A stretch of 27,044 bases of DNA, taken from IMG/VR virus record IMGVR_UViG_3300044960_000182, positions 1 to 27,044 of that record; one strand, written 5' to 3'. Of this stretch, positions 1 to 6,410 are shown in pieces. A program made the position numbers and the translations under genes. The DNA comes from a virus. The notes under the pieces were generated by a model. That model did no database searches and had not been told where the DNA came from. It worked only from the letters and a program-made list of their open reading frames with translations. Numbering within the stretch: position 1 is the first letter of the stretch; each line of letters begins with the position of its first letter.

Positions 1-7
1 GCTCTGC

Positions 8-13
8 CATACT
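8..13 (+). promoter_or_regulatory. -10-like element for a leaderless start
   Basis: CATACT preceded by TGC (extended -10, TGn) lies exactly 7 nt before the ATG at 21. There is no Shine-Dalgarno sequence in that 7-nt gap. The spacing fits transcription starting on the ATG itself, which is common in actinobacteria. The same 7-nt geometry recurs at four other starts in the window. Any -35 lies outside the window. Confidence 0.4.
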
Positions 14-20
14 TCGTGCC

Positions 21-284
21 ATGGCTCGCACCGTCGCCCGTGTTCGCTCGCTCATGCACCGCGAGCCGGCGCGTCTCCTCGGCGCGCTCGCCGGCGTCCT
101 CGTGCTCGTCGCCGACCTCGTGCAGGATCTGACTGTCGAGGTCGCAGAGGTCCCGACCTGGTCAGCCGCCTTGCCGGTCATCACCGGCTTCTTGCTGCGC
201 CGCTTCGTGTATGCGCCCGCCACCGTCGATCAGCTAGTCTTCAAGGTCCCCGACGATCCCAGGGACCTCGTCGAGGAACCATAG
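21..284 (+). CDS. small membrane protein, holin-like
   Basis: An 87-residue protein with a basic N-terminus (several Arg in the first 17 residues) and two hydrophobic stretches. Residues about 17-34 (PARLLGALAGVLVLVADL) and 47-63 (WSAALPVITGFLLRRFV) could be membrane helices, joined by an acidic linker, followed by an acidic soluble tail. The short, two-helix, charged-tail form resembles small actinophage membrane proteins often labelled holin, but no lysis gene is adjacent here; the endolysin is about 24 kb away. It precedes the helicase gene by 35 nt. The ATG at 21 has no ribosome binding site and probably starts a leaderless message. Function is not established. Confidence 0.6.
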   Translation: MARTVARVRSLMHREPARLLGALAGVLVLVADLVQDLTVEVAEVPTWSAALPVITGFLLRRFVYAPATVDQLVFKVPDDPRDLVEEP

Positions 285-319
285 CCGAACCAATCCTGTA
301 GGGCAGCTCTGGGGGAGTA

Positions 320-1738
320 GTGCCTGATCTTCGTCCAGTTCAGCAAGCGGTGCTCGAACCGCTTCGAGATCGGTTCATCCACGCCGACCCGCTCGGCAGC
401 GGTAAGACGCCGGTTGGGCTGCGCTGGCTCCAAGCTCAAGAGACGCAGCGCGCCCTGCTCGTGGTGCCGTCGAACGTCGTGCGTCAGTGGGAGCGCCAGG
501 CGAAGATATGGTTCCCGGAGCTCGACGTCGTCGCCGTGCCCAAGGGCTCGACCAAGAAGCAACGCCTGGCCGCTCGGGAGTACGTAGCGCAGGCCGACGG
601 CCCGGTCGCCTACGTCACCAACTACGCCCTCTTCCGCGAGGATCAGGCCGCGCTCGTTGCTGGAGGATGGGACACTGCGCTCTTCGACGAAGCGCACCGC
701 CTGAAGGGGCGTACGTCGCTGCTGCACAAGGCGGCGACGATGATCGCTCGCCGTGTCAAGAACATCGACCTGGTCACTGGGTCGCCGATTCTGAACAGCG
801 CTGAGGAGACCTGGTCGCTGCTGCACCTGATCGACCCGTACAAGTGGCGCAGCTTCTGGCGCTGGGCCGGCGAGCACTTCTACATCGAGCAGACCACCTT
901 CTACGGCAAGCTCCCTCGTCCGATCACCCGCATCGTTGGCCCGAAGCCTGGAGCACTCGAGGCCATTCGGGACGAGCTGGGCCCGCTCCTGGTGATGCGA
1001 GACGAGTCCGAAGTGCTCCCAGACCTAGAAGCCGCCGAGCACATCTACTACGAGCTGGACATGAGCCCGGCCGAGCGTCGGCTCTACGACTCGATGCTGA
1101 AGAAGTCGTGGCTCCAGACTGATGACGGCGACGTCGTCTTCGCCCCCAACCAGGTGTCCAAGATCACCCGCCTACGCCAGCTGGCGTCCGACTGGTCGAG
1201 CGTGCTCGGTGAGCAGGAGAAGCCCGGCACCAAGGTGCTGGCGGTGCTGGAGCTGCTCGAGGACATCCTCCCACAGCAGGCCGTCATCTTCGTCAACTTT
1301 CGGTCGGCGGCAAACCTGGTGCTGAAGGTGCTGACCGATCGTGCTATCGCTGCGGCAGCGATACACGGCGGCATCGAGGAGCACGCGCGCGAGGCCGTCA
1401 AAGAGTCGTTCATCGCCGGCGACATCAAGGTGCTCGTCGCCACCTACGGTGCTGCTGCCGAAGGGGTAGACGGGCTTCAACACGCCGCACACCACGTCAT
1501 CCTTCTGGACCACGACTGGGTGCCAGAGATCGTCAACCAGGCCATCGGGCGGCTGCGCCGAGACGGGCAGCGGCACAAGGTCATCGTCCACCACTTCTCG
1601 TTGCTGGACACGGTCGACCAGACGGTAGCAGCAGCACACGAAAGCAAGCAGGAGGTCGCCGACATCATCACGGGCCGACGCCTCCGGGAAGTGCTCCGAG
1701 GGCAAGTGCCCTATCCATCGGGAGGAATGAACCAATGA
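320..1738 (+). CDS. SNF2-like superfamily 2 helicase/ATPase
   Basis: A 472-residue ATP-dependent DNA translocase or helicase. Motif I is ADPLGSGKT (residues 22-30), where cellular SNF2 proteins usually have a GLGKT loop. Motif II is DEAH at about residues 123-126. The C-terminal RecA lobe contains a TYGAAAEGVDGLQ stretch and motif VI as QAIGRLRRDGQ (from about residue 407). The length is that of a minimal phage helicase with no accessory domains. Translation starts at GTG 320, with GGGGGAG immediately upstream; the spacing is short, so a slightly different start is possible. The stop codon overlaps the next gene by 4 nt (ATGA). Coupling with the downstream RecB/Cas4-like nuclease suggests the two process DNA ends together. 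Confidence 0.9.
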   Translation: MPDLRPVQQAVLEPLRDRFIHADPLGSGKTPVGLRWLQAQETQRALLVVPSNVVRQWERQAKIWFPELDVVAVPKGSTKKQRLAAREYVAQADGPVAYVTNYALFREDQAALVAGGWDTALFDEAHRLKGRTSLLHKAATMIARRVKNIDLVTGSPILNSAEETWSLLHLIDPYKWRSFWRWAGEHFYIEQTTFYGKLPRPITRIVGPKPGALEAIRDELGPLLVMRDESEVLPDLEAAEHIYYELDMSPAERRLYDSMLKKSWLQTDDGDVVFAPNQVSKITRLRQLASDWSSVLGEQEKPGTKVLAVLELLEDILPQQAVIFVNFRSAANLVLKVLTDRAIAAAAIHGGIEEHAREAVKESFIAGDIKVLVATYGAAAEGVDGLQHAAHHVILLDHDWVPEIVNQAIGRLRRDGQRHKVIVHHFSLLDTVDQTVAAAHESKQEVADIITGRRLREVLRGQVPYPSGGMNQ

Positions 1739-2556
1739 CCAAGCGTCCCGCCAACCTGGTGTCGCACACCGAGCTTTCCACGCTCGCACAGTGCGAGATG
1801 AAGTGGCACCTGCGCTACCGCGAGGGCCTCAAGAGCGACGAGTCAGCTGCCCTCATCCTGGGCCGGCTCATCGACGCCACGGCAGCTGCGTTCTGGCGCG
1901 GCGACGACTGGCGTACCGTACTGAGAGAGGCTATCGCCGAGGAGGGGGCCGACCCCACGCGCATCGACCTCGACGCCCTCGACGGAAGTGAAGGGATGGA
2001 GGTGGCCGCCAAGGCGAACTGGCTGATGCAGCGGTACGACCGCCACTACGCCGATCTCCGACGGCAGGTGAAGGTAGTTGGTCAGCAGCTGGACCTGCGG
2101 GCGAAGCTGCCTGGCTCTACTCAGACATACCAGGCCATCATCGACGACGTCTGGGAACTCTACGGCGACCTCTGGGTGGTCGAGCGCAAGACGTATGGTC
2201 GGCGTGATCGGCTCGAGCTCGTGGAAGTCGACCCGCAACTGACGAACAACCTCTGGGTCGCCAGGGAGAACGGCATCGACGCTGTGGGTGTAGTCTTCGA
2301 CGGCATCTACACGTACCGCTGGGTCGGACCACGCCCCGACAGCGAGTCGTTCGATCTCCTCTGGCTTGACCGCACGGACGACCACATCAGCGCGGCGCAC
2401 CGGGAGGTCAAGGCTCTGGCCTCGCGCCGACTGGCGCTTCGTCGTGGCGCCCAGCCCATCCGCAACGTGTCGCCGTTGTGTAAGTCGTGCGGGAACCGAG
2501 AGACCTGCTTCGAGAGGCTTGCTTTCCCGCAGTCGATCGAGCTAGTTTCCTCATAG
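1735..2556 (+). CDS. Cas4/RecB-family PD-(D/E)XK nuclease with predicted Fe-S cluster
   Basis: A 273-residue nuclease. The active site reads as an acidic pair at D137/D138 in the AIIDDVWEL stretch, followed by E150-R-K152 (VVERKT), matching the D...ExK core of the PD-(D/E)XK superfamily. Four cysteines, C20 in LAQCEMKW and C249, C252, C258 in CKSCGNRETC, are arranged as in Cas4, AddB and related nucleases, where they hold a [4Fe-4S] cluster between N- and C-terminus. No CRISPR array or other cas gene is present, so a recombination or DNA-end-processing role with the SNF2-like helicase is more likely than spacer acquisition. ATG 1735 has a GGAGG 9 nt upstream and overlaps the helicase stop. 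Confidence 0.87.
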   Translation: MTKRPANLVSHTELSTLAQCEMKWHLRYREGLKSDESAALILGRLIDATAAAFWRGDDWRTVLREAIAEEGADPTRIDLDALDGSEGMEVAAKANWLMQRYDRHYADLRRQVKVVGQQLDLRAKLPGSTQTYQAIIDDVWELYGDLWVVERKTYGRRDRLELVEVDPQLTNNLWVARENGIDAVGVVFDGIYTYRWVGPRPDSESFDLLWLDRTDDHISAAHREVKALASRRLALRRGAQPIRNVSPLCKSCGNRETCFERLAFPQSIELVSS

Positions 2557-2584
2557 GTCGGGCAGGAAGAGTGGAGCTTCACCA

Positions 2585-3232
2585 ATGCCAACAGACCGCA
2601 GAGGATGGCACCGCAAGGCAGCATGTGCGCAACGGGGATGGGACCTGTTCTTCGAGGGGTCGCTGACTGACGGCAACAAGCTGCGCGCCACCAACGACCA
2701 CGTTCAGCTCCGCGAGGAGTTCTGCGCTAGGTGCCCGGTGCGCTGGCAGTGCTTGCAAGATGCGATGGAGCAGGAAGGCAGCGCCGGCTCCGGCTACCGC
2801 TTTGGTATCTGGGGAGGGCTGACTCCGCTACAACGCCACTCGCTCAAGCAGCGTGGGTGCTGGAAGTGTCCGAAGTGCGACGAGACGTTCGATCCGATGG
2901 GCTTCCTCGTCGGCGAGCTTGTCTGCGACAACTGCGGCTACGAGGCGACGGTGAAGCCGCTGCCCGATTGCGGCGACAGCTGGCTCGAACGACACACCAA
3001 GCTCGCCGAACAAGTCGTCGCCTGGCTGATCGAGAACACCGTCGTCGGCGCCGTGGTGCCGCGGCCGCACGGACTCGCCCGAACGCTCTCGGCTCGGAAG
3101 GCTGACGTCGTGCGAGTCTACGAAGCCCTGGTCTTCGACGGTACGCTCGCGCGCACCGCCGACGGCGCCTACGTCCGCAAGAGTAAGACTGCCGCCATGA
3201 AGCAGTGGCGCCCGCCGCACGTAGCTACTTGA
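2585..3232 (+). CDS. WhiB-family regulator fused to zinc ribbon and winged helix
   Basis: A 215-residue protein. Residues 8-85 form a WhiB domain: C14, C47, C50 and C56 in the spacing CX32CX2CX5C that binds [4Fe-4S], followed by GIWGG at 74-78, the conserved WhiB turn that contacts the sigma factor. Ordinary phage WhiB proteins are about 80-120 residues. This one continues with a zinc ribbon (C95-X2-C98 and C114-X2-C117) and a C-terminal segment about 150-205 (LARTLSARKADVVRVYEAL onward) that looks like a winged helix ending in a basic tail. It probably redirects host RNA polymerase, with the extra domains adding DNA binding. It stands 28 nt after the nuclease gene with GGAG upstream of ATG 2585. 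Confidence 0.85.
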   Translation: MPTDRRGWHRKAACAQRGWDLFFEGSLTDGNKLRATNDHVQLREEFCARCPVRWQCLQDAMEQEGSAGSGYRFGIWGGLTPLQRHSLKQRGCWKCPKCDETFDPMGFLVGELVCDNCGYEATVKPLPDCGDSWLERHTKLAEQVVAWLIENTVVGAVVPRPHGLARTLSARKADVVRVYEALVFDGTLARTADGAYVRKSKTAAMKQWRPPHVAT

Positions 3233-3261
3233 CGGCGCACTGTCTCAGCCGTAGTGCATGC

Positions 3262-3267
3262 TAGAGT
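3262..3267 (+). promoter_or_regulatory. extended -10 promoter element
   Basis: TAGAGT preceded by TGC (TGn extended -10), in the 65-nt gap between the WhiB fusion gene and the Sak4-like gene. No convincing -35 is found 16-18 nt upstream, as is usual for extended -10 promoters. The predicted start, near 3274, would leave a leader of about 24 nt carrying the GGAGGT ribosome binding site at about 3287-3292. Confidence 0.35.
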
Positions 3268-3297
3268 GACCCGACCACGAGCTCGCAGGAGGTATCC

Positions 3298-4101
3298 ATG
3301 AGCCCGCGTTTGAGCAGCGAACCGACGCTACTGACCTTGGAGAACGACCCGCTCCGCATTCTCATCTACGGAGAGTTCGGGCGCCGAAAGACCACTCTCG
3401 CCGGCACGTTCCCGCGCCCACTGTTCATCGACACCAACGGTGGCCTGGTGAGCATCGCCCTGCAAGGGCGCGCAGCCGAACGCTTCGAGCCCACCGGGCA
3501 CGAGGACCTCGAGGCCCTCTACTGGTGGATCAAGGAGCACATCGACAACTACGACACCATCGTCATCGACACGGTGGACAACCTCGTTCTCCAGCTGATG
3601 GGCGAGATCAGTGACGACGCCGTCAGCTTCAAGGAGCGCGACGGCAAGAAGGTGTCGCTGCGAATGCGCTTCGTTCCCGAGCAGGGCGACTACTACGCCA
3701 ACCAGCAGCAGATGTTCCGCTTCCTGGTGGCGCTTCGCCGGCTCGGCAAGCACATCGTGCTGGTCAGCTCGCACCGCATCAAGAACGGGCGCACCGCTCC
3801 GAACGTCAGCGACGGCATGGAGAAGGTTCTGTGCGACTTCGTGTCAGTCGTCGGTGAGATGGTGCTCTGGGACGAGCCTGATCAGGACGACCTCGAGGCG
3901 CTTCCCGAACTCTACGACGGCGCCGGCGTCATCATCACGCAAGAGTCGAACAGCCGGGCGACGAAGAGCCGCTACCGTTCTCTGAAGCCGGGCGTGGTCG
4001 ACCCGACGTTCGAGAAGCTCTACGGTCTCATCGAGGCCGAGATTGCCGCATCGGCGGAAACCAAGCAGGCGGCACAACGCCGCACGTCAGGAAGGAAGTA
4101 A
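3298..4101 (+). CDS. Sak4-like RecA-fold ATPase (phage recombination)
   Basis: A 267-residue single-domain P-loop ATPase of the type annotated as phage nucleotide-binding protein or Sak4, which promotes strand annealing and recombination with a partner single-strand-binding protein. The Walker A region is GEFGRRKTT (residues 25-33). The usual second glycine before Lys is replaced by R30, while K31 and T32 are kept. Walker B is TIVID ending at D91. The order with the next gene, Sak4 then a DUF669 protein, is a recurrent phage pairing and supports the call. A good ribosome binding site (GGAGGT) precedes ATG 3298. The C-terminal tail is basic (QRRTSGRK). Confidence 0.82.
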   Translation: MSPRLSSEPTLLTLENDPLRILIYGEFGRRKTTLAGTFPRPLFIDTNGGLVSIALQGRAAERFEPTGHEDLEALYWWIKEHIDNYDTIVIDTVDNLVLQLMGEISDDAVSFKERDGKKVSLRMRFVPEQGDYYANQQQMFRFLVALRRLGKHIVLVSSHRIKNGRTAPNVSDGMEKVLCDFVSVVGEMVLWDEPDQDDLEALPELYDGAGVIITQESNSRATKSRYRSLKPGVVDPTFEKLYGLIEAEIAASAETKQAAQRRTSGRK

Positions 4102-4105
4102 CGCA

Positions 4106-4555
4106 ATGGTCGCAGACTTGAAGGGCACGATCAAGAAGGCGATGAGCGACGAAGTCGAGGTCGACTTCTCGGCAGCTCGTGACGGCGACTTCGCCCCGAT
4201 CCCGCCGGGCGAGTACGTCGCCAAAGTGATCAGTGCGAAGGCCGATCGAACCAAGGAAGGGAACCACCCGAAGGTCGTGTTCCGCTTCGAGATCGACGCT
4301 GGCCAGGAGTACGCCGGCCGTACCTTCTTCAAGCACTGCCGCACCACCGGTCCCGGCTCCGGCATCCTCCGAGACATCCTCCGTGCGCTCGGCTTCGATG
4401 TCGACTCGATGACCGCGTTCCGTCCGGCAGACGCCGTCGGCAGAACCGCAGTCATCACCGTCCGGTTCCAGAAGGACTCGGACGAGTTCCAGGAAATCAG
4501 CAAGGTGCGGCCGGTCGACAACACGAAGAAGCCGGTCGCGCGCAAGAAGCTCTGA
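4106..4555 (+). CDS. DUF669-family protein, probable ssDNA-binding partner
   Basis: A 149-residue protein matching DUF669 phage proteins: GEYVAKVISAKADRTKEG, then KVVFRFEI, then GRTFFKHC, then a GILRDILRALGFD helix and a C-terminal beta strand (GRTAVITVRFQ). These proteins sit beside Sak-type recombinases and are thought to act as single-strand-binding or annealing cofactors. The frame is open further upstream, but ATG 4106 is chosen because AAGGAAG lies just before it and it follows the Sak4-like stop by 4 nt. The end is basic (KKPVARKKL) rather than acidic, unlike bacterial SSB. Confidence 0.82.
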   Translation: MVADLKGTIKKAMSDEVEVDFSAARDGDFAPIPPGEYVAKVISAKADRTKEGNHPKVVFRFEIDAGQEYAGRTFFKHCRTTGPGSGILRDILRALGFDVDSMTAFRPADAVGRTAVITVRFQKDSDEFQEISKVRPVDNTKKPVARKKL

Positions 4556-4560
4556 CGAGC

Positions 4561-4592
4561 TGCGGCTGGTAGGTGACGCCCTGCCAGCCGCA
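4561..4592 (+). terminator. strong hairpin after DUF669 gene
   Basis: A 13-bp stem: TGCGGCTGG (4561-4569) pairs with CCAGCCGCA (4584-4592), and 4570-4573 pairs with 4580-4583 with one G-T wobble, closing a 6-nt loop. It begins 5 nt after the DUF669 stop. There is no T-run after it, so it is either a U-tract-free terminator, as described in actinobacteria, or an RNA-stability element at the end of the recombination operon. Confidence 0.6.
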
Positions 4593-4603
4593 CCTCGCTG
4601 AAA

Positions 4604-4695
4604 GCGCCCAAGCCGTCAACACGGTCTAGCCACCCGTGAAGGTGTGGAGGGGTTCTTCTCTCCTTCCCCCTGAGAAGCACCTGCGGCTTGGGCGC
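4604..4695 (+). ncRNA. candidate structured leader RNA (three-way junction)
   Basis: GCGCCCAAGCCG (4604-4615) pairs perfectly with CGGCTTGGGCGC (4684-4695). Inside it are two further helices: CACGG (4620-4624) with CCGTG (4634-4638), and AGGTG (4640-4644) with CACCT (4678-4682). The apical part of the second arm has two exclusive pairings: AGGGG 4648-4652 with CCCCT 4667-4671, or CTTCTC 4655-4660 with GAGAAG 4672-4677. The element lies in the 5' leader of the primase gene, ending about 22 nt before its ribosome binding site. It does not match a tRNA and I recognise no riboswitch class. Function is unknown. Confidence 0.5.
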
Positions 4696-4727
4696 AGTCA
4701 GGGAGGTCGGCCTCATCAGGAGCCTCA

Positions 4728-6410
4728 GTGCCCGTCTACATCCCATTGAAGGCAGGCTCCAAGACGCCAGCAGTCACAGGCTGGAGCAGGCCCGACTACG
4801 AAGGCGTAGAGCCCACGGGGCGGGTGGCCCTTCGTGCCGACGGGCTCGTCATCATCGACTGCGACAGCGACGAGGCTGCGGCCCGCTGGCGCCAGATCGG
4901 CAGCCCAACGCTCGAGGTCAAGACGCCACGCGGCTGGCACTTCTACTACACCTGGACCCCTGGCTCGCCGACCGGTCCAGCGGTCGACGTCTTCGGCTCC
5001 AAGAGCGGGATCGACGTGCGCGCCGGTATCGGCTCTTACGTCGTCGCTCCCCCCACTGAGGGCTACAAGACAGTCAAGAAGCGCAAGCCTGCCCCATTCA
5101 CCCCGGCCTGGCTGCCGAAGCAGCACGACAGCGACGCTGGAAGCGACCTCGAGACGTGGACATCCATCCCTGTCGGGAGGCGTGACGACACGCTGACGGC
5201 GCTCGCCGGTTCGCTCCGCCGGCAGGGGATGGCGCCAGAGCTGATCTACCAGACGCTGCTCGCCTGGAACGAGACCATCGTCGAGCAGCCGGCTGGGGAC
5301 GAGATGACCGCGAGGGACATCGAGCGCATCGTCCGCAGTGTCGTGCGCTACGCCCCACAGCCCGACTGGTCTATCGAGATCGAGGGCGAGGAGCAGCCGC
5401 TCTCAGAGCTTGCGCTTGCCGACATCCTCGACTTGATGTCCAACATGACACTGCCGCCACCGGCCGAGTGGTACTGGCGCCCGTACCTCCCGAAGGGGCG
5501 CCTCGTGCTCCTCGACGGGGCGGAGGGCATCGGCAAAGGTCTGTTCTGCTCGTACATCGTCACACTCCTGGCGAAGGACGGAACGCCGGCGCTCTGGGCC
5601 AGCACGGAGGACGACCCAGAGGAGGACATCCAGAAGCGGCTCCTCGCCGCCGGCTACGTTCGTGGCAAGTACGCCGAGGTCGGCTTCTTCAAGGTTGACC
5701 CGAAGTTCCCCAACGACATCGCAGTGCTGGAGAAGATCATCAACGACTTCGGCGCAGGCATCGTTGTGCTCGACCCCGGCCGGTCCTTCCTGGCCCCGCC
5801 CGAGGGCGTGAAGTCCAGCTTCAACGACGAGGCGGCTATTCGGCCGGGACTCGAGTCGCTGAACCGCCTGGCCAAGCGCACTGGCTGCACCATTGTCTTC
5901 GTTCACCACTGGAACAAGAACACGCAGACTACGGTGCAGTACCGCTCCGCCGGCTCCGGTGCGTTTGCGCAGGTCGTGCGCCACCGCATCACACTCGTCT
6001 GGCACGGCCCCACCGACGGCGGCTCCGGCGTCTTCGAGGTCTCGAAGTCGAACATCGGGCCACGGGGGCACGTCCACAGCTACGAGCTAGACCCGGTTGC
6101 GCACTACGACACCGCGCGGTTCGTGCTGGGGGAGGAGCTTCCCGAGTACCCCGACGCCGGCGCCTGGATGAAGGCGATGGAGAAAGAGGACGCTGGGCTC
6201 GAGCTCGACATGCAGGACGAGATCACCGACCACATCCGCGCGCTCCCTGGCGGGGCTCCTGTGCCGGCCGTAAGCGAGCTACAAGAGACCTGGGGCATCA
6301 AGCGCCGCCAGGCCCAGGACCTCGTCGCCAGCTGGCTGCGCGACGGTGTTGTACGCCGAGGCGCCCAGAAGCGGCTCTATCGGGTCGGGGAGCACGAACG
6401 TGCTGATTAG
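4728..6410 (+). CDS. bifunctional primase-polymerase with RepA-like helicase domain
   Basis: A 560-residue replication protein. N-terminal Prim-Pol (AEP-type) domain, residues 1-125: metal site D44-C-D46, then H70 in the TPRGWHFYY stretch, and D95 in GIDVRAGIGSYVVAPP. A primase C-terminal helical segment follows (about 155-210, DDTLTALAGSLRRQG onward). A RecA-like helicase domain spans about 250-450 with P-loop GAEGIGKG near 264-271, Walker B-like IVVLDPGRS, and HHWNKN. The P-loop has Gly where Ser or Thr normally follows Lys. The C-terminus (about 505-555) looks like a winged helix. It would synthesise primers and unwind the fork for the PolA encoded next. GTG 4728 has CAGGAG 5 nt upstream; the end overlaps the polymerase start by 11 nt. 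Confidence 0.87.
   Translation: MPVYIPLKAGSKTPAVTGWSRPDYEGVEPTGRVALRADGLVIIDCDSDEAAARWRQIGSPTLEVKTPRGWHFYYTWTPGSPTGPAVDVFGSKSGIDVRAGIGSYVVAPPTEGYKTVKKRKPAPFTPAWLPKQHDSDAGSDLETWTSIPVGRRDDTLTALAGSLRRQGMAPELIYQTLLAWNETIVEQPAGDEMTARDIERIVRSVVRYAPQPDWSIEIEGEEQPLSELALADILDLMSNMTLPPPAEWYWRPYLPKGRLVLLDGAEGIGKGLFCSYIVTLLAKDGTPALWASTEDDPEEDIQKRLLAAGYVRGKYAEVGFFKVDPKFPNDIAVLEKIINDFGAGIVVLDPGRSFLAPPEGVKSSFNDEAAIRPGLESLNRLAKRTGCTIVFVHHWNKNTQTTVQYRSAGSGAFAQVVRHRITLVWHGPTDGGSGVFEVSKSNIGPRGHVHSYELDPVAHYDTARFVLGEELPEYPDAGAWMKAMEKEDAGLELDMQDEITDHIRALPGGAPVPAVSELQETWGIKRRQAQDLVASWLRDGVVRRGAQKRLYRVGEHERAD

Noticed and set aside
1735-2556. Cas4 of a CRISPR system
   Set aside because: The domain is Cas4/RecB-like, but there is no array or cas1/cas2; a recombination nuclease is more likely.
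4604-4695. tRNA gene
   Set aside because: The closing stem is 12 bp rather than 7, and there is no anticodon arm or TTC-containing T-loop in the right place.
5403-6077. Minus-strand reading frame opposite the primase
   Set aside because: Antisense to a well-supported helicase domain; no ribosome binding site; typical GC-rich shadow.
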